NCBI RefSeq assembly: GCF_018383905.1
Contig: NZ_JAGYWA010000001.1
Span: 248,001 to 312,000 of the forward strand
DNA from: Flavobacterium branchiicola
GTDB lineage: Bacteria > Bacteroidota > Bacteroidia > Flavobacteriales > Flavobacteriaceae
Direction: 5' to 3'
DNA length: 64,000 nt
The notes below the pieces were generated by a model, which was given only the letters and a program-made list of their open reading frames with translations, searched no databases and was not told the DNA's origin. Positions 49,917 through 59,241 of the stretch are shown here, one piece after another. Position numbers and translations under genes: made by a program. Position 1 is the first letter of the stretch, and each line of letters opens with the position of its first letter.

Positions 49917-52079
49917 ATGAAAAATTTCCTTTTCTTAAAAACAGTCGTATTTCTTTTTGTTTTACATTTCAATCAATCTATTGCAAATGAAAAGATTAAA
50001 TCTTTTAAAAATAGTTGTTTTGAAACAAAAAACGACACCCTTAAACTAAATAAAAGGAAAAACAATAAACTATTATTTGATGTTCCGCCACCCAAAATAA
50101 AAGCTACAGGTGATCAATTCTATTGTACTGGCACAGCAATAAAAATAGTTGAAACTTTTGACATCGAACACGACTTAACCGAAACAGGAACCGAAGCACT
50201 CTATATTCAAATATCGTCCGGATATTCAAATGGACTTGATAAACTGGAATTAACCAATATACCATCTCATCCGGGTATTGTTATAAAATGGGATCCTACA
50301 GAAGGGAAATTGACATTTTCAAATCCTGTAGCTGGTGCTCAAGTTCCCTATTCAGATTTAATTAAAGCCGTTAAAGATGTCGTTTTTACTAATCCATCAC
50401 CAACTGCTTCAGGCACAAAGACATTTTCGATAACAATTGGTCAGGCCAATTATTTACCTTCTACACAACATTATTATCAATTTATTCCAAATATTGGTAT
50501 TACCTGGACTTCCGCAAAAGCTGCAGCCGAGGCGAGAACTTATTACGGACTTAAAGGTTATTTAGCTACGATATTATCTGCTGATGAAGCCAAATTAATT
50601 GGCGAACAAGCTTCGGGAACAGGCTGGATTGGAGGAAGCGATGCCGAAACCGAAGGCGTTTGGAAATGGGTAACAGGGCCTGAAGCCGGAACTATAATGA
50701 ATTATACATTCTGGAATACCGGTGAACCCAATCAACAAGGCGATGAAGACTATGCTCACATTACACAACCTGGAATAGGAATAAGAGGTTCGTGGAATGA
50801 TTTGTCAAACACTGGATCATTAACAACCAATGATCCATATCAGCCAAAAGGTTTTGTTGTTGAATATGGGGGCTCTGCCGGAGAACAGCCTTTGCAAATT
50901 GCTGCAAGTACAAAAATTACAATTCCAGTAGCCACTCCTTCTGCAAATCCAGTAGCGGTTTGCGACTCGGGAACTTTTACATTTTCAGCAGCTGCGACAG
51001 CAGGAGCAATAATCCGTTGGTATGATGCCGCAGTTGGAGGAAATTTAATAACTATAGGAAACTCTTTTACAACCCCAATATTAAGTACTACCACAACCTA
51101 TTATGTTGATGCCGGTTGTGAATCAAACAGGAAACAGGTTGTTGCCACTGTAAACACTACTCCATCTACGCCCGTACCAGAAAAAACCGAATATACCAAC
51201 TGCGGACCAGGTTCTTTAACTCTTAAAGCAAGTTCAAATATTGGGGAAATTAATTGGTATAAAACTGCTTCTGACCAAACAAGTCTTTTTAGAGGTACTA
51301 GTTTTGTAACGCCAACAATTTCTGAAAACACAACCTACTACGCTCAAGCCTCTAATCAAGGTTGTATCAATCCAAATCGAATTCCGGTTAATATTAGAAT
51401 ATACACTCCGCCTGCTGTTATTGATGAAACATTACCATTATGTCAATCTCAAACTATAACCTTAGACGCAGGAGTTTCAGGAATGGAATACAAATGGTCA
51501 ACAAACGAGACTACTCAAACAATAAAAGTAAATACCGGAGGAACTTATACCGTAGAAGTAAAAAATCCATCAGAAGATTGTTCAAGCACAAAAACAATTA
51601 TAGTCGAAGAACATGAAACTCCACAGATTGATCGTATTGACGTAAACGGCACAAGGGTTATTATTTATCTTAAAAAAGAACAGAATTATTTTGAATATTC
51701 TGTTGATGGTGTACATTTTCAGGATTCTAATATCTTTTATGATGTTCCCGGAGGCTTACAAACAGCTTATGTAAAAGAAAAAACGAACTGTGGTGCAGTT
51801 GCCAAAAACTTTGTTGTTTTGGTTTTTCCTGCATTTTTTACACCAAACAATGATACATTCAATGATGTTTGGGAAGTAACCGGAATGGAAAATTACCCAC
51901 AGGCACAAGTCACAATTTTTGATCGATACGGAAAATTAGTAGTAGAACTAAATGCTGCAAAAATGAGTTGGGATGGTACTTTCAATAAAGCGCAATTGCC
52001 AGCCTCAGATTATTGGTATGCTTTAAAAATTGACAACACTCAACCTGTTTTAAGAGGTCATTTTTCATTAAAAAGATAA
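49917..52079 (+). CDS. C-type-lectin-bearing surface protein with T9SS type B sorting domain
   Basis: A 720-aa protein. Signal peptide KNFLFLKTVVFLFVLHFNQS. A beta-rich region (60-190) precedes a C-type lectin-like domain, about 190-330 (WTSAKAAAEARTYYGLKGYL, ATILSADEAKLIGE, WIGGSDAETEGVWKWVTG, YTFWNTGEPNQQGDEDYAHI). Three Ig-like repeats follow (IRWYDAAVGGNLIT, INWYKTASDQTSLF, YKWSTNETTQTI). The C-terminus is a gliding-associated CHU_C type B signal (FFTPNNDTFNDVWEVTGMEN, FDRYGKLVVEL, YWYALKI). It should be secreted by T9SS and may bind glycans. Confidence 0.9.
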   Translation: MKNFLFLKTVVFLFVLHFNQSIANEKIKSFKNSCFETKNDTLKLNKRKNNKLLFDVPPPKIKATGDQFYCTGTAIKIVETFDIEHDLTETGTEALYIQISSGYSNGLDKLELTNIPSHPGIVIKWDPTEGKLTFSNPVAGAQVPYSDLIKAVKDVVFTNPSPTASGTKTFSITIGQANYLPSTQHYYQFIPNIGITWTSAKAAAEARTYYGLKGYLATILSADEAKLIGEQASGTGWIGGSDAETEGVWKWVTGPEAGTIMNYTFWNTGEPNQQGDEDYAHITQPGIGIRGSWNDLSNTGSLTTNDPYQPKGFVVEYGGSAGEQPLQIAASTKITIPVATPSANPVAVCDSGTFTFSAAATAGAIIRWYDAAVGGNLITIGNSFTTPILSTTTTYYVDAGCESNRKQVVATVNTTPSTPVPEKTEYTNCGPGSLTLKASSNIGEINWYKTASDQTSLFRGTSFVTPTISENTTYYAQASNQGCINPNRIPVNIRIYTPPAVIDETLPLCQSQTITLDAGVSGMEYKWSTNETTQTIKVNTGGTYTVEVKNPSEDCSSTKTIIVEEHETPQIDRIDVNGTRVIIYLKKEQNYFEYSVDGVHFQDSNIFYDVPGGLQTAYVKEKTNCGAVAKNFVVLVFPAFFTPNNDTFNDVWEVTGMENYPQAQVTIFDRYGKLVVELNAAKMSWDGTFNKAQLPASDYWYALKIDNTQPVLRGHFSLKR

Positions 52080-52082
52080 ACA

Positions 52083-52433
52083 ATGAATATTGAAATAATT
52101 CGCGAAATCTGCCACAAACTCATTGGAGTAACTGAAGATATAAAATGGGAACATGATCTTGTGTTTTCAGTAGGATCAAAAATGTTTTGCGTTGTTGGTC
52201 TTGATCAAAATCCAACTTCGGCTTCTTTTAAAGTTTTGGACGAAGAATTTGAAGAAATAAGCAACAAAACCGGCTTTAAACCCGCTCCTTATGTCGCAAA
52301 ATACAAATGGGTTTTAATTGATGATATCTCAAGAATGAAAAAATCAGAATGGGAAAAATACATTGAGCAGTCTTATCGACTTGTTCATGAAAAATTATCC
52401 GTAAAACTGAGAAAACAGCTTGGAATATTATAG
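52083..52433 (+). CDS. MmcQ/YjbR family protein
   Basis: A 116-aa protein with the family features EDIKWEHDLVFSVGSKMFCV, SASFKVLDEEFEEI, APYVAKYKWVLIDDI and SYRLVHEKLSVKLRKQ. The fold resembles a CyaY-like DNA-binding domain; function is unknown. The ATG follows the lectin gene stop by 3 nt, so transcription is probably shared although function likely is not. Ends 2 bp from the convergent folK fusion. Confidence 0.9.
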   Translation: MNIEIIREICHKLIGVTEDIKWEHDLVFSVGSKMFCVVGLDQNPTSASFKVLDEEFEEISNKTGFKPAPYVAKYKWVLIDDISRMKKSEWEKYIEQSYRLVHEKLSVKLRKQLGIL

Positions 52434-52435
52434 CC

Positions 52436-53572
52436 CTAAGAAACTATTTTCTTCTTAATTTCACTTAATATATAAAGATAGTCTTCGTGTTTTTTCACAA
52501 AATCACGATTCGAAACGTCTATTATTAAAACATTCAGGTCAGTTTGAGATTTAATATAATCCAGATAACCATTATTGATTTTATCGAGATAACCTGCCTC
52601 TATATTTTGCTCGTAGCTTCTACCTCGTTTTTTAATGTTCTGAAGCAAACGTTCTGTATTTTGATACAGATAAATATACAAATCAGGCTTTGGCATTTCT
52701 TTATAAATGATATCGAATAAATTTCGGTACAAACGATATTCATCTTCACCAAGTGTTATTTTCGAAAAAATCAAAGATTTAAAAATATGATAATCCGCAA
52801 CAATAAAATCTTTAAACAAATCAAATTGCTTTAAATCATCTGATAATTGCTGATAACGATCTGCCAAAAAAGACATTTCGAGAGGAAAAGCATAACGATT
52901 CTGGTCTTTATAAAACTTAGGTAAAAATGGATTATCTGCAAAACCTTCCAAAACTGTTTTAGCATTAAAATCTTCTGCAATTTTATGCACTAAAGTAGTT
53001 TTTCCTGCTCCAATATTTCCTTCAAAAGCAATATAATTAAATTTCTCCAGTGCAATTTCCTTCAAAGGATTCTTTAAATTCTGAACAACAGTACAAACAC
53101 TTTCATCCGGAGTAATCGCAATTAATTCTGAAACCGTTTTTTGTAGAATCGGATGTTCCCAATCCAGTTTTAAATCCTGCATGGGTAATAAAACAAAATT
53201 CCTGTTTTGCATTAAAGGGTGCGGAATCTGAAGTTTTTCTGAATCAATAATTTCACTATCAAAAGCAATTAAATCAACATCAATTAGTCGGGATTGATAC
53301 CCTTCCTGATTAAGTCTGATTCTACCTAATTGTTTTTCAACTTTTAAAACCTGATTCAGTATTTTTTGTGCCGATGAAGTACTGTGCAAAAGCAGTGCGC
53401 AATTATAAAAAGCATCACTTTCAAACCCCCACGCAGGTGTTTCATATAGTCTTGAAACCCTGATTACTGTGCCTACTTCCTGATGTATTAATGCAATACA
53501 ACTTTCGATATTTGCTAACCTGTTTCCCTGATTACTCCCGATAGATAAAACGACTTGATGCTGTGACTTCAT
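52436..53572 (-). CDS. folK: Fusion of HPPK (FolK) and deoxynucleoside kinase
   Basis: A 378-aa protein with two enzymes. Residues 1-160 are 6-hydroxymethyl-dihydropterin pyrophosphokinase (LSIGSNQGNRLANIE, SRLYETPAWGF, RLIDVDLIAFDSEIID, PHPLMQNRNFVLLPMQDL), a folate step. Residues 175-378 are a deoxynucleoside kinase (YIAFEGNIGAGKTTLV P-loop 185-193, FLADRYQQ, KRGRSYEQNIEAGYLDKI). Such fusions are reported in other Bacteroidota, where the kinase prefers deoxyadenosine; specificity here is inferred. ATG at 53572 replaces a longer frame that starts in non-conserved sequence. Confidence 0.92.
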   Translation of the reverse strand: MKSQHQVVLSIGSNQGNRLANIESCIALIHQEVGTVIRVSRLYETPAWGFESDAFYNCALLLHSTSSAQKILNQVLKVEKQLGRIRLNQEGYQSRLIDVDLIAFDSEIIDSEKLQIPHPLMQNRNFVLLPMQDLKLDWEHPILQKTVSELIAITPDESVCTVVQNLKNPLKEIALEKFNYIAFEGNIGAGKTTLVHKIAEDFNAKTVLEGFADNPFLPKFYKDQNRYAFPLEMSFLADRYQQLSDDLKQFDLFKDFIVADYHIFKSLIFSKITLGEDEYRLYRNLFDIIYKEMPKPDLYIYLYQNTERLLQNIKKRGRSYEQNIEAGYLDKINNGYLDYIKSQTDLNVLIIDVSNRDFVKKHEDYLYILSEIKKKIVS

Positions 53573-53711
53573 AATTAAATGCAAATTAACTAAAACTATT
53601 TTAGAATTAACCAATATATTTGTGAAACAACACATAGAATTGATCTTAAAATTATGTGTTAAAAATTGTAACATTTTATCTGTTAATACTACTTATTAAA
53701 AAAATATACGT

Positions 53712-55469
53712 ATGAAGTTTTTAGGAAATGTAATTGCCACAGTGATTGGTATTTTTGTATTTATAATGCTGTTTTTCTTTGGAATAATTCTTTTGGGAGC
53801 CATTTTTGGAGGTGAGGAAAGTGTATCAGCCAAAAAAGATTCGGTTATTGAACTGAATCTGAAAGAAATCAAAAATGATTATGCAGGTAAATATAAAGAT
53901 CCATGGGTTACTGTTTTTTCTGAACAAAAAGGAATTGGATTAACAGATGTAATCAATGCAATCGAAGCGGCAAAAACAGATGATAACATCAAAGGAATTT
54001 CTATTTTAAATGATGAATCTTCTTTAGGACTTGCTCAATATAAAGATTTAAGAAATGCACTTGAAAGCTTTAAAAAATCAGGAAAATTTGTTTGGGCTTA
54101 CGCCAATACGTATTCACAAAAAGAGTATTATCTAAATTCTGTAGCCAATACGGTTTATTTGAATCCTGCGGGTGATTTAGATTTTAAAGGACTTTCGTCT
54201 GAAGTAATGTTTTTTAAAGATTTTCAGGACAAATCGGGTATTCATATGGAAGTGATTCGTCACGGAAAATACAAAAGTGCTGTTGAACCGTTTTTAGAAA
54301 ATAAAATGAGTGATGCCAACAGAGAACAAGTTACAGCATTGCTAAACTCAATATGGACAACGGTTTCTGCTGACATTTCTAAAAGCAGAAATATTCCGCT
54401 TCCAAAACTTAATGAAATTGCAAACGGTTTATTAGCCAGAACTCCCGAAATGGCAAAAGCCAACGGTTTAGTAGATATTATCGCTTATGAAGATGTATAT
54501 CACGATGCCATTAAAAAAGCGTTGAAAGTTACCGGAGATGATGATTACAACAAAATTTCAATTTCAGATTATACACAAAACAACATTACTACTGCCCTTG
54601 CTAATACAGCGGATGATCAAATTGCAATTATTTACGCTCAAGGCGAAATAGAAGGTGGCGAAGGAGATGTTACCGTTATTGGCGAAGGTTCTATGCGACG
54701 TGCACTTCAGGAGGCCAGAAAAGACGAGGATGTAAAAGCAATTGTATTGAGAATTGACAGTCCTGGTGGAAGTGCTTTAACATCAGATTTGATCTGGAGG
54801 GAAATCGAAATAACTAAAAAAGTAAAACCTGTCGTAGTTTCTATGGGTAACTATGCTGCTTCCGGAGGTTATTATATTGCTTGTAATGCTAATAAGATTT
54901 TTGCTGAAAGCAATACCATTACAGGTTCTATAGGCGTTTTCGGAATATTGCCAAATTTTAGTCCGTTGGCTACTAAATTAGGGATTAATACAGAACAAGT
55001 AAAAACACACGAAAACTCAGCAAATTACAGTCCGTTTGTTCCAGTTGATGAAAAATTCAAAGCATTTACTTTAGAAGGTGTTGAACATATTTACAACACT
55101 TTTGTAACTCATGTTGCGCAAGGCCGTAAAATGACTTTCGCACAAGTTGATGCCATTGCACAAGGAAGAGTATGGTCGGGTTCTGAAGCTGTAAAGATTG
55201 GATTAGTAGATAAAATAGGCGGATTAAATGATGCTATTGCTGAAGCTGCTAAAATTGCTAAAATAAAAACATACAGTACGCAAAATTATCCTGAGTATGA
55301 GAAAACTTTTGGAGATCTTTTGTCAAAAATGCCTTTTGCACAATCTAAAGAAGCTTTTATAAAAGAAGAAATCGGAGAAGAGAACTATATGCTTATTGAG
55401 CAGGTTAAAAAACTTCAAAAACAAAAAGGTGTTCAGGCCATGATGCCATTTGGAATAAACATTAAATAA
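53712..55469 (+). CDS. sppA: Signal peptide peptidase SppA, 67-kDa type
   Basis: A 585-aa inner-membrane protease digesting released signal peptides. One N-terminal membrane segment (FLGNVIATVIGIFVFIMLFF). Tandem ClpP-like halves: the first holds the catalytic Lys in RHGKYKSAVEPF (near residue 188), the second the Ser in GNYAASGGYYIACN (near 383). Also AIVLRIDSPGGSAL and FAESNTITGSIGVFGI. Length matches the long enterobacterial form. A TATATTTG box at 53615-53622 could drive it. The hydrolase gene follows after 14 bp. Confidence 0.95.
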   Translation: MKFLGNVIATVIGIFVFIMLFFFGIILLGAIFGGEESVSAKKDSVIELNLKEIKNDYAGKYKDPWVTVFSEQKGIGLTDVINAIEAAKTDDNIKGISILNDESSLGLAQYKDLRNALESFKKSGKFVWAYANTYSQKEYYLNSVANTVYLNPAGDLDFKGLSSEVMFFKDFQDKSGIHMEVIRHGKYKSAVEPFLENKMSDANREQVTALLNSIWTTVSADISKSRNIPLPKLNEIANGLLARTPEMAKANGLVDIIAYEDVYHDAIKKALKVTGDDDYNKISISDYTQNNITTALANTADDQIAIIYAQGEIEGGEGDVTVIGEGSMRRALQEARKDEDVKAIVLRIDSPGGSALTSDLIWREIEITKKVKPVVVSMGNYAASGGYYIACNANKIFAESNTITGSIGVFGILPNFSPLATKLGINTEQVKTHENSANYSPFVPVDEKFKAFTLEGVEHIYNTFVTHVAQGRKMTFAQVDAIAQGRVWSGSEAVKIGLVDKIGGLNDAIAEAAKIAKIKTYSTQNYPEYEKTFGDLLSKMPFAQSKEAFIKEEIGEENYMLIEQVKKLQKQKGVQAMMPFGINIK

Positions 55470-55483
55470 TTGAATCTCAAAAA

Positions 55484-56431
55484 ATGAAAAATTTATTTTT
55501 GTTTGCAAGTGTTCTGTTTTTCTCTATTGTAAATGCACAAACCAATACACAAGATACTTTTAAAGAAACCAATGTTACTTTAAAAATCAATGTTGATCAG
55601 CTTTATGGCACACTTACCGTTCCTGATAATGTAAAAAAATGTCCGGTTGCTTTACTAATTGCAGGCTCTGGCCCAACAGATAGAAACGGAAATAATCCGA
55701 TGATGAAAAACAATTCCTTAAAAATGCTGGCTGAAGCTTTAGCAAAAAACGGAATTGCATCATTACGATACGACAAAAGAGGAATTGGCGAGAGTAAAGC
55801 GTCTGCCATAACAGAATCTAGTCTGGTTTTTGAAAATTATACTGAGGATGCCAAAAGCTGGATTAATTTTCTAAAACAGGATAAGCGTTTTTCGCAATTA
55901 ACTATTATCGGACACAGTGAAGGATCCTTAATTGGAATGATTGCAGGTGCCAAAGCAAATAAGTTTGTTTCTATCGCAGGAGCTGGTGAATCTGCAGATC
56001 AATTAATAAAATCTCAAATTTCATCAAAGTCCAATAAACAGGTTGAGGAAATGACTTTCCCTATTATAGACAGTCTTAAAGGTGGAAATAAAGTAAATAA
56101 AGTTGATCCGCTTCTTAATTCGCTTTTCAGACCAAGTATTCAACCTTATTTGATTTCATGGTTTAAATACGATCCTAAAGCAGAAATAAAAAAATTGACT
56201 GTCCCGGTCCTAATTATACAAGGAAGTAATGATTTACAAGTAACAATTAAGGATGCTGAAAATTTAGCTCAGGCAAATAAAAATTCTGAATTAGTAATCA
56301 TTGATAAAATGAATCACATCATGAAGATTATTGACGGAGATAACAAAGCTAATATGGAAAGTTACACCAATGAAACTCTCCCAATTTCTGAGACAATGGT
56401 AAATAAGATTGTTTCCTTTATTAAAAAATAA
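55484..56431 (+). CDS. Exported alpha/beta hydrolase
   Basis: A 315-aa protein: signal peptide KNLFLFASVLFFSIVNAQ; oxyanion segment LLIAGSGPTDRNGNNP; SLRYDKRGIGESKA; nucleophile in IGHSEGSLIG; acid region VLIIQGSNDLQVTIKDAENL; and catalytic His in KMNHIMKII. An extracytoplasmic esterase-like or peptidase-like enzyme with unknown substrate. It starts 14 bp after sppA and may be co-transcribed. A terminator follows. Confidence 0.88.
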   Translation: MKNLFLFASVLFFSIVNAQTNTQDTFKETNVTLKINVDQLYGTLTVPDNVKKCPVALLIAGSGPTDRNGNNPMMKNNSLKMLAEALAKNGIASLRYDKRGIGESKASAITESSLVFENYTEDAKSWINFLKQDKRFSQLTIIGHSEGSLIGMIAGAKANKFVSIAGAGESADQLIKSQISSKSNKQVEEMTFPIIDSLKGGNKVNKVDPLLNSLFRPSIQPYLISWFKYDPKAEIKKLTVPVLIIQGSNDLQVTIKDAENLAQANKNSELVIIDKMNHIMKIIDGDNKANMESYTNETLPISETMVNKIVSFIKK

Positions 56432-56449
56432 ACACAATAACAAAATCAT

Positions 56450-56485
56450 AAATCCGTTTGAAAATTTTCAAGCGGATTTTTTTTC
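56450..56485 (+). terminator. Terminator of the sppA-hydrolase unit
   Basis: 15-pair stem AAATCCGTTTGAAAA (56450-56464) with TTTTCAAGCGGATTT (56465-56479), one G-T pair; the four central A-T pairs probably open as the loop. T run follows. Confidence 0.85.
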
Positions 56486-56551
56486 ATTTAACAATAATAC
56501 AATTCTTACATTTTTAAGAAAACTTTATCTCCAAACTGCGGCAAAAAAAAC

Positions 56552-56559
56552 TATTTTTG
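56552..56559 (+). promoter_or_regulatory. -7 box of the AsmA-like gene
   Basis: TATTTTTG, 39 nt before the ATG; followed by GCA as in several other promoters of this window. No TTG at -33. Confidence 0.5.
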
Positions 56560-56598
56560 CATAACTTGATTTTTAAGTAAACCCTCAAATCTATAAAT

Positions 56599-59196
56599 AT
56601 GTTAAAGAAAATTTTAAAAATAACCGCCATTGTGCTCGTGGTTTTTGTGGCCGCACTATTTGCCATTCCCTACTTTTTCAAAGATCAGATAAAAGCTAAA
56701 ATTGCAGATGCGATCAACGAAAGTGTTGATGCAAAAGTAAGCTTTGCCGATGCTGATTTAAGTTTGTTTAAAAACTTTCCGAATGCTACTGTTGGAATCG
56801 AAAAACTTGTTATTATAAACAAAGCTCCTTTTGAAGGCGACACACTAGTTTCATTGGGTGAATTAAATTTAAAAATGAGCGTTAAAGAACTTTTTAAAGG
56901 AAAAGAAGAACCTTTAAGCATTCAGGGAATTACTTCTGAAAATGGTTTAATCAATATCATTTTTAATAAAGATGGTGTCGGAAACTTTGACATTGCCTTA
57001 AAAGACAAGAAGGACACTCCGAAAGACGATAACAGCAAACCGCTTTCTTTAAAAATTCAGAATTATAAAATCGAGAATTTTACATTTAGATATATTGATC
57101 AGGGTTCTAAAATTAAAATGGTAATTGATAGTTTAAACCATGAAGGAACTGGAGATTTTACCAATTCAAAATTAGATCTAACTACAAAATCTACAGCAAA
57201 AGTATCGTTAGATATGGACAAAATCAATTACATGAAAAATGTAAAACTGACTTTAGATGCTGTATTAGGAATTGATTTAAACCAAAGTAAATATACTTTT
57301 AAGGAGAACAAAGCTTTAATCAACCAATTGCCTTTAGAATTTGATGGTTTTATTCAAATGAAAGAAAAGGCTCAGGTTTATGATTTAAAGTTTAAAACGC
57401 CAACTTCTTCCTTTACCAACTTCTTAGGTTTAATTCCATCTGCTTATGCCTCAAGTTTAGATGGTGTAAAAACTACAGGCGATTTTACTGTTGCTGGTTT
57501 TGCAAAAGGAGAATTGACGGATACTACGGTTCCTAAATTCAATATCGCGATTGCATCCAACAATGCTTCTTTTCAATATCCTAACTTACCAAAATCGGTT
57601 CAGAATATTGTAATTGATACTAAGATCATCAACGAAACAGGAATTCTAAATGATACCTACGTCAATTTAGATAAACTTTCTTTTAGAATTGATCAGGATG
57701 TTTTTAACGCTAAAGCGAATATCAAAAATATTACCGTAAATCCTATTGTAGATGCTGCTTTAAAAGGAACAATCAACCTGGCTAATCTTTCAAAAGCATA
57801 TCCAATTAAAATGGATAAACCTCTTGCGGGTATTTTGAAAGCTGATGTTACAACTAATTTTGATATGGCTTCTGTTGAAAAAAGTCAATATCAAAACATC
57901 AAAAATGCCGGAACTATGAGTTTATCAGGGTTTAAATACACTGATGAGAATAACAAATCTATGAATATCAGCACAGCGTTGGTAGAATTTAATCCGAGTA
58001 AAATTAACTTAAAACAATTTAATGCTACTACCGGAAAAAGTGATCTTGCAATTAATGGAGTTTTAGAAAACTTCTACGGATTCATGTTCAAAAAACAAGA
58101 ATTAAGAGGTAATTTCAATATGAGCTCCAATCAGCTTGCAGTTGATGATTTTATGACGGCCGGAGAACCTGCAAAAGAAGAAACAAAAACGGCTGCAAAA
58201 CCAGCTGAGGCAATGAAAATTCCTGCTTTTCTAAACTGTACAATAAATGCTAAAGCAACAACCGTTTTATACGACAATTTAAAACTGAAAGATGTATCGG
58301 GAAGATTGATTGTTAAAGATGAAAAAGCACTTTTAGAAAACTTTAAAACTTCTATTTTTGGTGGAACAATTGGTTTGACCGGAGCTGTTTCTACTAAAGA
58401 AAAAGTACCAACGTTTGACATGAATTTAGGTTTTAATCAGGTTGATATTGCACAAACATTCACGCAATTGGACATGATGAAAAAGATTGCCCCTATTGCC
58501 GGAATCATCAATGGTAAATTAAACTCGACCATTAAATTAAACGGAAAATTAGATGCTAAAGAATTAACTCCGGATTTAAGTTCGATTTCAGGAGATTTAT
58601 TAGGACAATTGCTTTCGTCTACTGTAAATGCTAAAAATTCCACTTTATTAAATGCTTTAGGCTCAAACATTAAATTTATCGATATGAATAAGGTGAATTT
58701 GAATGATATTAAAGCGGCTTTAACTTTTGAGAATGGAAAAGTAAACGTAAAACCATTTGACATCAAATATCAGGATATTAAAGTTACGGTTGGCGGAACT
58801 CACGGTTTTGATCAAACGATGAATTACAACTTAAAATTAGATGTTCCTGCTAAATATTTAGGAAGTGAAGCAAATACATTTATATCAAAATTGTCTCCTG
58901 CCGATGCTGCTAAATTGGAAAACATTCCAATTAATGCAATGATTACAGGTAACTTTTCTAGTCCAAAAATCAGTACTGATATGAAAAGTGCTGTTAGCAG
59001 TTTAGCTTCTCAGGTTGCGAATCAGCAAAAGGAAAAACTAACGCAAAAAGGAACTTCGGCTTTAAATGATTTAATCAACAAAAACACTAAAGCGAAAGAT
59101 ACTACTCAGGCTGCAAAAACGGAGAAGGAACAAAAAACTCAGGAAGTCACTAAAAAAGCAAGTGATTTATTAAACGGATTATTTAAAAAGAAATAA
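56599..59196 (+). CDS. AsmA-family envelope protein
   Basis: An 865-aa protein with an N-terminal membrane anchor (ITAIVLVVFVAALFAIPYFF). The AsmA opening follows: VSFADADLSLFKNFPNATVG, IEKLVIINKAPFEGDTLVSL. Long repeating beta-strand segments follow in the middle, and the C-terminal AsmA_2-like part holds TFDMNLGFNQVDIAQTF, LDAKELTPDLSSISG and AALTFENGKVNVKPF. A charged Lys/Gln-rich tail ends it. By family these form periplasmic bridges for phospholipid transport. Monocistronic, with promoter and terminator of its own. Confidence 0.88.
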   Translation: MLKKILKITAIVLVVFVAALFAIPYFFKDQIKAKIADAINESVDAKVSFADADLSLFKNFPNATVGIEKLVIINKAPFEGDTLVSLGELNLKMSVKELFKGKEEPLSIQGITSENGLINIIFNKDGVGNFDIALKDKKDTPKDDNSKPLSLKIQNYKIENFTFRYIDQGSKIKMVIDSLNHEGTGDFTNSKLDLTTKSTAKVSLDMDKINYMKNVKLTLDAVLGIDLNQSKYTFKENKALINQLPLEFDGFIQMKEKAQVYDLKFKTPTSSFTNFLGLIPSAYASSLDGVKTTGDFTVAGFAKGELTDTTVPKFNIAIASNNASFQYPNLPKSVQNIVIDTKIINETGILNDTYVNLDKLSFRIDQDVFNAKANIKNITVNPIVDAALKGTINLANLSKAYPIKMDKPLAGILKADVTTNFDMASVEKSQYQNIKNAGTMSLSGFKYTDENNKSMNISTALVEFNPSKINLKQFNATTGKSDLAINGVLENFYGFMFKKQELRGNFNMSSNQLAVDDFMTAGEPAKEETKTAAKPAEAMKIPAFLNCTINAKATTVLYDNLKLKDVSGRLIVKDEKALLENFKTSIFGGTIGLTGAVSTKEKVPTFDMNLGFNQVDIAQTFTQLDMMKKIAPIAGIINGKLNSTIKLNGKLDAKELTPDLSSISGDLLGQLLSSTVNAKNSTLLNALGSNIKFIDMNKVNLNDIKAALTFENGKVNVKPFDIKYQDIKVTVGGTHGFDQTMNYNLKLDVPAKYLGSEANTFISKLSPADAAKLENIPINAMITGNFSSPKISTDMKSAVSSLASQVANQQKEKLTQKGTSALNDLINKNTKAKDTTQAAKTEKEQKTQEVTKKASDLLNGLFKKK

Positions 59197-59204
59197 ATCT
59201 AAAC

Positions 59205-59241
59205 AAAAAATGGTCAATCGAGTAGATTGACCATTTTTTTT
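59205..59241. terminator. Bidirectional terminator between AsmA-like and GT9 genes
   Basis: 13-bp stem AAAATGGTCAATC/GATTGACCATTTT with a 5-nt loop; A and T runs on both sides. It touches the stop codon of the convergent glycosyltransferase. Confidence 0.88.
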
